NCBI GenBank assembly: GCA_018398805.1
Contig: JAGFBZ010000719.1
Span: 21,363-85,362, forward strand
Source: Hirundichthys speculiger
Lineage: Eukaryota; Chordata; Actinopteri; Beloniformes; Exocoetidae
DNA length: 64,000 nt
Direction of reading: 5' to 3'
Shown: piece by piece, positions 25,098 through 37,000 of the stretch
Numbering within the stretch: position 1 is the first letter of the stretch
Layout: each line of letters begins with the position of its first letter
Notes under the pieces: generated by a model
Database searches by the model: none
What the model was told of the DNA's origin: nothing
The model's input: the letters and a program-made list of their open reading frames with translations, nothing else
Position numbers and translations under genes: made by a program

Positions 25098-28000
25098 GCA
25101 CACTGTTTTTAGTCTATTTATTGTTCTGTTTCTGCACACTGTTTTTTTGTCTATTTATTGCCTATTTAATGTCTATTTAATGTCCTGACTATTTATGTAT
25201 ATTTTTGTATCTGCTGCAACAAGCCAATTTCCCCTCGGGGATTATTAAAGTATTTTCAATTCAATTCAATTCAAAAACACCAACATTTATTTTATCATGC
25301 GTTAACACATGTTGCTCACATGCTTTTTTTTTTGAAAAGTCTGTTACTGGCTGCTGTGGAACCAGTAGAGAATTGCAGGTAAACAAGGAAAAGTTCAAAC
25401 AGACTTGGAGAACGGTAAAAATCTGTGAACTTTACAGTTCAGGTAGCACTCAGGTAGAAATATTAACAATTCTGTCTAAAAAAAGATAAAATTCTGGACT
25501 GCAACCAAACTTTGGTGTCATTCCTCCATGTTCCATCAGATCTGCTCCATGTGTTCACTGTCCTGCTGTTCTCTAGCTGGTTACTGCAGTGCGGCTCCAT
25601 CTAGTGGCACAGATGTGTAATGACAACAGAAAGTCCAGTCCTCCATTATAAAACTAATTCAGTTCTGTGGCCCGTTTTTTAATTTTGTATTTTTGATCCA
25701 AGTCTAAACTTGAAATAGTAAAAAATAGGCATTTTTTGTTTTTTTGTGTTAGATTAAAAAACAAAAAATGTAGTAAAATGTCATTTTTTAATTTTTTTTA
25801 ATTTTTGATTGACAATTGAAAATGGAAAGAATGATTGATACACGAATTGGTAAAGTTACTGAACTTTAACATGGACATTTTCATTTTTACGTTCTTCCAG
25901 ACGGAGGATTCAACAGAAACAAGGTTATTTGTAACAACTGACAAGTTGAACTCCCCGTTAAAAGTTCCTGCTGTTACCTCAGAAATTACCTGTTTTAATG
26001 TTCTGATTGTGCTGAGACACAATCATTTTGTTGGATTTTATGATTGCAATGCGGTTAATCGTGATTAATCAGGGAAATAATGCGATTCATTGCAATAATA
26101 CAATTAATCGCGATTAAAAAATTTAATCGTTGCCCAGCCCTAATATCAATATTTTATTTTCCCAGAGAGTATCGATTTTTCAGCTGCGGGTATCGATATT
26201 CTAAGCTTCTTTCAAAACCCCCGTGTCCCACCTTTAAAAGCTTGCAAGCAACAACTTGCACTGTTTAAATAAATGAAGCTATTTTTCTCAACAAATCTTT
26301 TATTCATGTTGTCCAGCATTTACAAGCTGCCTGTCAGCCATATAATGTGTAATTGATGCTTTCAGTTCAATTAATTCAAACAAAGTCATTGGAACACTCA
26401 CAAGATGTCACCAAAATCACTTTGTCCCTTTAAAATCTTTTGGAAAATGATGTAAATGTATTGTAAGATGAATATCAATATATATTGTATCGTGAGCCGA
26501 AAATCGTATATTGTGTATCATATCGTATCGTATCACGAGATTAGTGGATCGCTACAGCCCTACTCCTGCCTATACACCTGCTGACGAACCTCTACTGGTT
26601 CGGACCTGCAACAGAGCAGGTTGATGGGGCGATACCAGCCTCCCCCAGAGACATTTACACTAGCTGAGACCGAAGGAGGAGCAAGATGCTTCTCTGATAA
26701 CCCGACCCCACCTGGACGTCACCTGCTGAGCCTCCCATCCTCTGGTGATTAGGGGTGTGAAAAAAAAAAATCGATTTGACAATATATCGCGATTTTCGGG
26801 GCCGCCCAATATAATAACGATTTTTCAGCTCCTAATAGTGCTGGGCGATATGGAAAAAATCATATATCACGATATGGACTATTTTATATCACGATAACGA
26901 TATATATCACGATATACCATAATAAAGTATGTTTTCAGTTATTCTCTGAAAAGTTTGACAAAAATTTCATTGCTTACTTTTCAACTTTATTTTGAAAGGA
27001 CACTTAGCTGAACTGTCACAAACATACATTTTAGTGCAGCAAAAACAGGTAGGTACAGAGGTACAGTAGCTTTCACATTTTTTTAATGTGCACAACAGTT
27101 TCTGAGAGGAAAAACACATTTTTGCACTGAAGTTCAGCTATAAAAAATAAACACAAATTATTTTTCAACTTTCTGAAATCTGTAACCTTGTAGTGCAAAG
27201 TTTGCAAATCAATATAAAGTGTCTAAAGTAAACATCAGGGTTGAAGAGAACTCTGTTTAAGGCATTAACCATGAATAAAAGTGCAAACATAAAAGGCTAC
27301 TTTGTAGAAGTAGATATGATTCTATCAAATTTATCGTTGCAGGTTATTTAATTACATATTTGCTGTAATAATTGATAAAATTAGGTTAGAAACGATAGAA
27401 ACAATAGAAGAGAAATGGCACGATACACACTTTTATATTGTCCCCACGATATGTATCGTCATATTGCCCAGCACTAGCTCCTAATATTGATTTTTCGATT
27501 TTTTTCAAAAACACTAATAATAAACAATAATTAGGTTGTTTTGAAGCAAATAGTTTTGCCTGAATTTGTCCTCTGAATGATCAATATAATCTGATGAACA
27601 TATACAGCAACTTGATTTTTCATCTCTAATTTTAATTTTGATATTAACAGGGTAGAATATCGCAATATATCGTGATATCGTGATAATATCGCATCGTGAC
27701 TCAAGTATCATGATACATATCGTATTGCGAGGTCCTTGCCAATACTCACCCTACTGGTGAGAGACACAGAACCACAAGGACCAGAACCAAGCGCCTACCT
27801 ACAGACGGTCAGATGCTCTTTGACAGCTCTCTTTCTGAGTTTGTCATTTCAACTACTCAACCAGCCAATTTTACTTTTTAAAACACCCTGCAGACAGTAA
27901 AACGACTACAGCTGCTCTCAGCAGCCAGGGCGTCGTGTATTTTTATCTTTTTTTTATTTTGGCAGCAGGTGAACGAACCTTCTCTCGTTCCAGGACGTCT

Positions 28001-31000
28001 TTTTCTTGCCTCAGCGTTCCAATAATGGTGTTCAGCTCTAAGATGTCGGCGTGCTCCACTTCTTCCTTTGGTTCCACCTAACAGTTGACATCAGAGAGAA
28101 GAACATCAGAGAGAAGAAAAATCAATGGATCAATCTGTAGCTGCGTTTATGTTAATGATGGCTAATTGGTTTTTTTTATACGTGCCTCATTCAGGTTTTC
28201 AGCCTCTTAATTTCCATTTCTGCCGCTAGAAAATTGAAAGTTTAGATTATTTATAAATAAATCAGAAATGAAATGCTGATGATACAATTCTATACTTTCT
28301 GCATGTGTGATTGATATTACTGCACTTAAAAAAATAAAGTAAATAAAAACAATAAATCACCAGAGACTGAAGCAGACAACGAGACTCACCTCCGAGATTG
28401 CTTCTCAACATCTGGATCTCGTGCTCCAGCTGGGTCTTCTGCAGAGCCTTCCCCTCCTGCTCCTCCACGCGTTTCTGGAGCTCCTCCACGGAGGCCTGCA
28501 GCCGGGCGTAGTTCTGCAGCAGCTGGGCGTTCTCCGCCTGGGCGTCGTCCCTCTCCAGCTGCAGCGCGGCCCGCTTCTCCTGCGCCTCCTGCAGACCGGC
28601 GCTCAGTTCCATCAGCCGCTGCTCGCGCTGCTCTGCCGCCTCCTGCTGCGCCTCCACGGCGTTCTGGAGCTCCAGCAGTCTGGAGGCGTCTGAGGGGGAA
28701 CCGACTGGAGCGCCTCCTGCCGGGAGGAGTTTGAGTTACGCATGACACCATAAAATCCCAGGACTAGCCCGTCTATTTGTGTCCTGAATCTCGAGAACAA
28801 ATGCCGAAGCCGGGCTGACCTCCGTGAAGCTGCTCCTCCAGCTCCTCGATCCTCTCCTCGTACTCCGCCAGCTCCTCTCTGTGCCGCCTGCTGACGTCGG
28901 CCATCTTTTGCCTCTGGGCGTCCTGCAGGGCCGCCAGTTCGTGCTGGTGTTCGTCCACCTCGCGGCTCATCTCGTCTCGCAGCTCCTGTTCCGGCAAAAA
29001 TCAAAGTTACAGCAGCTTTTCCCCGCCGGCGCTGTGCTCCTGGAGCATCTTGGAGCTGCGCCTCACCTTGATGGTCCTCTGAAGTTTGAGAATCTCCCCC
29101 TGGTCGCCGTTACCAGCTCCTGTCGCTGTTGACGCCTGGAAAAAAGAGTAGACTGTAAACTTAGAAGATCAAACATGCAGGACGGAGAGAGCCCATCCGA
29201 CCAAATAGACTCCTCTTTCGAGCTGGTTTCGGACTACGTTGTTTAAAAGTTGACTTGTCATTGATCTGTTCAGATTACAGGATTTATGAAGTCTTAAAGT
29301 CACTGTAGAGGTTTGAAGTGCTTGAGACGTTGCAATGGCTTACTCTATAGTCTATTTAGTGAGAAGTTACGTTCCACAGGCAGTGTCTGTAGCTAGCCCA
29401 GTCATGCAGGTGTACAAAAATCCACTCCAAAAACGTTCTTTGTGTTTGAGAAAAATATCCAGATTTATTGATCCAATCCAAGGTTATTATCCACCAAAGT
29501 ACAAAGTAATGTGACTAAGCTAACACACTTGTTGCAGCTACTCACTGAAACGCAGGTAAGAAAACCGTTTGCTTCTGGCGTTCTCAAGCACTGACTGCGT
29601 GCTCCCACAATCAGACGCATCTTTCACATATGCGTTCTTAAAGGGGAAGTACACCTTTTTAATCAACATGTAAAAAATCACATAAAACATAAATTCTAGT
29701 GTGCTTTTAAGGTTTTTAACCATTATATGAACTTAAATGAAATTATGAATCTACAAACCCCGTATATTTATATATATTATTAAATTATGCAACTTCTTAA
29801 TGCATTTCACTGTATTTATCAAAATGAACTGGTTTTTCTGCCTCCACAGTCACTTCCTCATTCAAACTACGTGACTGTGGCACCTCCAGATGTTTGGCTT
29901 GTTTAGTATCTGGCAGCTCTGCGACGAGTCTTTGAGCTGTTCACACATCAGGATCGAGTCCCAACCGAGCTGCACAGCTGGCTAACTGGGCCTGAAACGG
30001 CCTAAATCTGGATTTATGACTTAGAATGGTGTGACGTACACACCTGTGTAACAGGTTCTATAAAATTAACCACATTCACGTCTGCAGAGCCCCAACCGGT
30101 CAGGAAACCCTGAACGTAAATGTAAAAATTTAGACTTCACACTAGGGATGGAACGGTTAGCGGTATTACGGTAAAGCGCGATAACGATTAGCGTTTATGT
30201 TTGACTTCATCTCTTTATCGCGGTCGATTAGCCGGATGTGTAATATCAGCCTCATTCAAGTCTGCGAGCGACTCGCGACTGTGTCTCGCGTGAATATGTA
30301 GCATGTAACATCGGCATCGTAACGTTAGCATGGCGGAAAGTGGTGATAGCACACAGGACATTTACCAACTCACTAAAATGACGAAATCCGAGGTCTGGAC
30401 ATATTTTGTTTTTTTGTTTTATTAAGAATGCAGAGACAACTGGTGGAGGACAGTTGTCCTGTCTGCAGAGCACTTGTTTACATTTTATTGTAATTTGTAC
30501 AAGCAACTTGAAGGAGCTAAGGCTAATGCTTCAAGCTACTGAGATGTTTGACCAAGAGTAACCTGGTCGACGCGCTTCGCTAACTCACATTTCGTAAACG
30601 TTACCGTTGCGCGTTGATCGAAAAATGACCGGAACGATGTTCTTCTGATGCAGTTAAAATATTAATTTATTCCATTAACTGTTCCGACAACCATAACGCC
30701 GGCAGTTAGCGCCACAGCGGTCAAACAGCTAACCAATAACAGGCAGCTACCTTTATACCTGACCCTCAGGTAACAACACAGCGACACCCACAGACACACA
30801 GAGTGAACTACAATTCAGAACAACATATTTGGCTCCTAAACAACTGTTTCTTTATTTACGCATTTATACTTATTTAAAGTTCAACTTAAGTTTAATTCAT
30901 TTGAACATGAACAATAATTATTGTTCCTGATAATTGTTTGCATATTTTGACCTACTATGGTTGTTAAAGTGTTTATTTAAATTTCCACCAGACAAATAAG

Positions 31001-34000
31001 TTTTGTTCCTGTTTTATTTTGTTCATCTAAAATAAAACCTCTTTCTGTGCCAGTTGTTTCTCCGTTTAATGTGAAAGTTTCATTTTGATAAGATTTTGGC
31101 TTCTGATGTTTTAGTTTGACAAGAAAATCACAAGATTTTGTGAAATTATTTAAATGTATGTGTTTTTTGGACTTTTGTACGCCAATTAAGAATATTGCGA
31201 TGATATCGTAAACCGTGATAATTTTGTCACGATAATTGTGATAAATTAAATTTTCTATATCGTTACATCCCTACTTCACACCAAAGAAAATTCAAGGATG
31301 TCTCATCCTAAATCATGCAACTGTCCTGCCGAGACATCTCAAGAACTAAACGGCGCTAAAGACGCCCGTCAGAGAAGGTACTCGTGGTCATATCCGTGGC
31401 TCCGGTCAGTCCTGAACTGTTCTCCCGTTACTTTACCTGAGACATTCTCCTCCAGTGCGCCACCTCCGACTCCAGACGGATGACTTCTGTGGACAGCCGG
31501 TTGATCTCCTGCTGCGACCAAAGAACGTCGCTGATGTCGACCTCGTCGCTGTGGAAACCCTGGTGAGAACCCGAGTGACGCGTCAGGAAGGTGGAGGTAG
31601 GAGACGTGGCGGTGGAGGAAGTGGTGGCGATGGGCAGCACCGCGGGGTGCGAGGCGGAGGCGGACTGGGCCGAACGCTGCAGCTTCTGGACTTCTTCTTG
31701 GAGTCCACTCTGCCGAGCTTTCAGGTGACTGATCTCCACCTGGAGGGGGCGGAGCAAACCCAGCATCAACAGGAGCTTCATGTCTAAAGCAGAACAGGAC
31801 TTACACAGATCACATTTAAGGATGTTTCCTGTCAGAAATCACAGATTTAGGGGGAAAACCAGCAGATTTCAAAATATTATTGATATTATGCGTACTTTTT
31901 TTCTATTAGTGAATTTTGTCAATTTATTGTAAAATTTAGACTATTTGTAAAAAAAAAATTAATTAATAAGAAGAATAACAACAACAACTATTATTATTAT
32001 TATCATCATCATGATTATTAACAATAATAATAATAATCATTATCATCATGACTTTTGTAAAAGATGTTCAAAGTCAAAATTACTAATTTTGGAAAATCAA
32101 AACTTTGTTCTGAAACCAAGACTTTTGATGTAAAATCACAAAAATGGTTTTCAATTAAAATATTTTTTTCATAAAATTTGACATAAAATTACAATTATTA
32201 TTATTGTAATAATTGCAGCTTTTCATCCCAAAAATCACTCATTTTTATTGTACAAAATAATAATAATAATAATAACAAAAATATTTAGTGAATTATAATA
32301 TATTGTGCTTGGGTTATTATAATAATACAACAATAATAATAATTTTCCTAAACCAACTTTTAAAACAAAAAAAATCAGCTTATTGTTGGAAAATCACAAC
32401 AGTTTTCGTTATAAAAATGACACATTTTTGCTGGAAAATTGTTTTGTTTGCAAAATTATGACATTTTGACATCAAATTACAACTTTTCATTTATCTATCC
32501 ATCTATCTATCTATCCATCCATCCATCCATCCATCCATCCATCCATCTATAGACTCCTGGCTGCTCTCATCACCCCTGTCACTCAAGTTTTTGACGTCTT
32601 AAATCAGACGTGCAGTCACGTTGACGCCGTGGTTTGATGAGATGGATAAAACACGTTTCCAGCTTCTTCCACTCAGGCTGGTTTGTCACCAGCTGTCCAT
32701 CCAGATGTTTTCATTTAAAAACATGAACGTACGTACATCTTTCTGTTGCAGCAGGGTCCTGTATTCTGCAGACTGCTGCTTAATCTGGATCTCCGACGCC
32801 TCCAGCTTCTCCTCCAGTTCCGCGTGAAGCTTTTTCAATCTTTCGTACTGCGGCAGCCAAACAAGGAAGAGACAAGGAGAAATTAATTAGTTAAAGACAT
32901 TAATCTGTGACCTACATGGCTCGAGTCCATCGCTTTACGGGGAGGAACATTATTCACAACGTGGAAGCACGACTCAGGTCTGTGAAGCTGGATCTAAACA
33001 AAGCACAAGACTTTCTGTAGACTTTAATCACAGCTGTGATCACCAGACAGGACTAGAAGCTGTGTTCTGATATTAATGTGAGGGGTCAACAAATAGGTGA
33101 AATTTGTCATATTAAGTTAAAATGACAGTAGAATAACACTTAGGTGGTTTGTTTTATTACTTAATGTTTTTTAATCATGTCATGAATATTTTACAGTAAA
33201 TCAAAACATATTTAAAAAAGATCGAGAATTTAAACCATATTTGTTTAATTTTAATGACCTCTCACGGCCCACCTGTAGTACCTCCACGGCCCACCAGGGG
33301 GCCGCGGCCCACACTTTGGGAATCACTGGGTGTAGAAAATTAAAACTTCAAGTTGTTGCCACCAGAATTGGATCTACAAGCTGCAGGATCTACAGGCTCC
33401 AGGATCACATCGTTTCTGTTTGTCCTAGTTTTTGTTCAGTTAATGACACTGAGAAACCTGTCGGGTCACCTGAGGTTGGATTTCACTCATTTTAAGACCT
33501 GCTGAATCTGGACGTCTACGTCAGTAACATCTTAGAGGTGAAAGAGGACAGATAGAATATCTGCATCCTCATATCCATCAGTGATTAAAAAAAACAAAAA
33601 GGTGACATCTGCTGTTGAACATTTGATGTTTTTTAGGAACAGATTATAACACATCTGGAGCAATAATGAGTGTTTATAGGATCATGAATGTAGGAGGGAC
33701 TGAAGGCAGTGATGAGCACTTGTTAGAAAATTTCACTGTCAGTTTCTCTGTTTATCAACTGTAATATGACACCGAACATACGTTGGTAACTACAGCGTCA
33801 GCGTGAGAGCCACCGTCGGAGCTCTGAGGGACTCTGAAGAACCTGCTGCAAAAACAATTCAGACCCGATTAATGTCATCGTGTTTTTTCCTGCTGCGACG
33901 GCTGAAATAAACTGAGGAGCAGGCGAAGGGTCTCACCTCGGACTTCTGGGTGGTGAACGCCGTCTCGGCTTCGGCCAACTTGGAATTGGACACTTGCAGC

Positions 34001-37000
34001 TCCGTGGCAGCATCTGTGGCGGGACGTTAAAGATATCATCAAGAACTCGTCTGGAGGGAAGATCACCGGCACTGAAACATTACTGGTGACGGCCACACAG
34101 CTCACGTTGAAGAGGAGGAATCATCACAGCGTAAAAACCGTGTTTGTGTTTAAACGTGCATCGGTCTGTTTAATCAGGCTCACCTGGTCGACCAGGTGAC
34201 TCACCACACCAACCACCTTAAAACTCAATGACGACACAAGCTGGACTGGAGCCTCAGCTCAAGTCCCCTCAGAGATAAAGAGCCCTTTAACTTCTGGTTT
34301 CTGCCTGGAGCTGCGACCAAAGTTCTTTCCTCCTGTTGATCATTTCATCATTTTAGCCGGTGAAACATCTGGAACATCTGATACAACTTCCAACGTCCCC
34401 GTGAGTGCAGGCGGCGAGTTAGACGACTAAAACGGAGACGAGCTGGAAACCAAACAACAGAGGTGCAGTTGCCTTCACACTCCAACACGACGGGTTTAAG
34501 ATAAAGCGATCAAGATGTGATCAAAGGGTCGGACTTTCAGCTTCAACTCGAGGCGACTGGAGGTCGTTTAGATGTTTAACTGGAGGGAATCAAAAGCAGA
34601 GCTCACAGCAGCGCCTGATACTGGAAGTAGGATCGTCTCTGCACGCACAGGGAGGAAAAGTTTTTAGAAAGATTCTTAAGGAGCCGACGTTTGACGAGCC
34701 CGGCCGGTCAAACTCCTTTAACTCTGCGGTGCAAAGAAACCGTCCGGTTCCTGAACTCTGACCTCCAGGAGAAACTCCACACCTCCCTGGAACCGTGGTG
34801 ACGTTGCATCACAAGTGTGACCAGGGCTGTAGCGATACACTAATCTCACAATACGATACACGATATTTGGCTCACGATACGATACACAGTGATCCCTTAT
34901 TTTTCATAGTTAATGGGGACCAGCGCTCCCCAGCGAAAATCAAAATCCGTGAACTGGAGCCGGAGCCCCCCGAGCCTCAATAATGTGTTAAAATATGTTT
35001 AAAAACGGCAAAAAAAAAGTAGCGAAACAAGACAAAGGCTCACCTGTGGTCTTTCTGTTTCCTTCACAGCCTCTGGTCTCTGAACCGTAGTAAACAATCC
35101 GCTGGTATTGTGCTATTTTTGGCTCATAATTAGCGGCTAACACGCTAACAACAACAAAAGAAAAAGTCTGGTTTTCTCTGCATGGAACAGGAACTTTATT
35201 GTGTCACTGCAGGAACTTGTGACATCACACAGGTTGTATTGTTGGGCTCCTGTCGGTTAACAGAGAATGTAAATCTATACACGCTGGGCTGCTGTTGATG
35301 CTCACTACACTTTTCATCTAACCCCGTTTTCTTCTGCTGTCCCACGACACACACACTACATTACCCATAAGGCCACACCATTACCCATAAGACCACCTTC
35401 TTAAAGGGGCCAGGCTGGCTCACAACATTTCTTCGGAGTGAGAGAACGCGCACAACATCCTGTGATGTTTCCGCAATTTTTTTCTTGATTTTTTTAAAAA
35501 TATTATATATTGCTGAAAAATCCGTGAATAACTAAAACCGCGGAACTTAAAGCACGAATTGGCAAGGGATCACTGTATATCGATATTCATGTTCCAATAC
35601 ATTTAAATAAATTTCTGAAAGATTTTAAAGGGACAAAGTGATTTTGGTGACATCTTGTGAGTGTTCCAATGACTTTGTTTGAATTAATTGAACTGAAAGC
35701 ATCAATTACACATTATATGGCTGACAGGCAGCTTGCAAATGCTGGACAAAATGAATAAAAGATTTGTTGAGAAAAATAGTTTCATTTATTTAAACAGTGC
35801 AAATTGTTGCTTGCAAGCTTTTAAAGGTGGGACACGGGGGTTTTGAAAGAAGCTTAGAATATCGATACCCGCAGCTGAAAAAACGATACTTTCTGGGGAA
35901 ATAAAATGTCGATATATATCGCAGAATCGATAAAATCGCTCAGCTCTAAGTGTGACGCCACGCACACAAACGTGCTCGTTCAATGACGACACCTCCTGAA
36001 TCCCAAAAGTGCCGTTTCACTTGTTGGGCCTCCGTCTAGTTTTCTCCACCAGCACCACGCTGCTCATCCTTTTCTTTAACTTTTATTTTTCTTCCCGTTC
36101 CAACAAACGGAGCTAAAACCTGGGCATCAGTCCATCCAGGATCTTTCGGTGTGAAAATAACTACACATTTCCCACATTTGTTCCTGAAACCCAACAACTC
36201 GCTTCCTGACCCGCCAGTCAAAACAGGAAGTTCATTCTATAGTTCATAAAAAAATAATGTAAATGCTCAGATACCCTTATCTGCGTATTTCCAGTCTTCG
36301 ATGCTGGTGCCAGAAAAAACTCCACTCACATTAATAATAGATTTTTTTTCATTGACCTGAACGTTTTCTGTTTAATGTTGACGTCAACGATGAGCCGTCT
36401 GTGCTATATCGTAGATTAAACTGACACAGCTGTTATCTCCGTGTTTAATACGTTCAGTATTACAGGATAGTTTAATAAACTTTGCTTCTTCATGACATCT
36501 AGTGTGTTGAGCTTTGACGACTTTCACTGCGGCGCCGTTTCAGTTCACGGTTTCATCACTTCCTTCTCAAAGACCTTGAACTGATGACAGAGAGTCTCCT
36601 CCAGCACCTAGTCCACCTGGGAGCCACAGAACACCTGGACCCGCCCGAACGAAGCATCTCCAGGTGATGGTTGGAAGAAGCAGCCCCTCCTCCCTCCAGT
36701 GAACCCACCAGTCTGGATCCGGCTACGTAGGTGGGCCTGGTCAGCCACACTGGACTCACTTTGACAAAAAAAAAAAAACTCTGTCTCTGTAAATGGGTCC
36801 GGCTGGTACCTCCTCCCGCTAGTGCTGGGCGATATGACGATACATATCGTGGGGACGATAGAAAAATGTGTATCGTGCCATTTCTCTTCTATTGTTTCTA
36901 TCGTTTCTAACCTAATTTTATCAATTATTACAGCAAATATGTAATTAAATAACCTGCAACGATAAATTTGATAGAATCATATCTACTTCTACAAAGTAGC

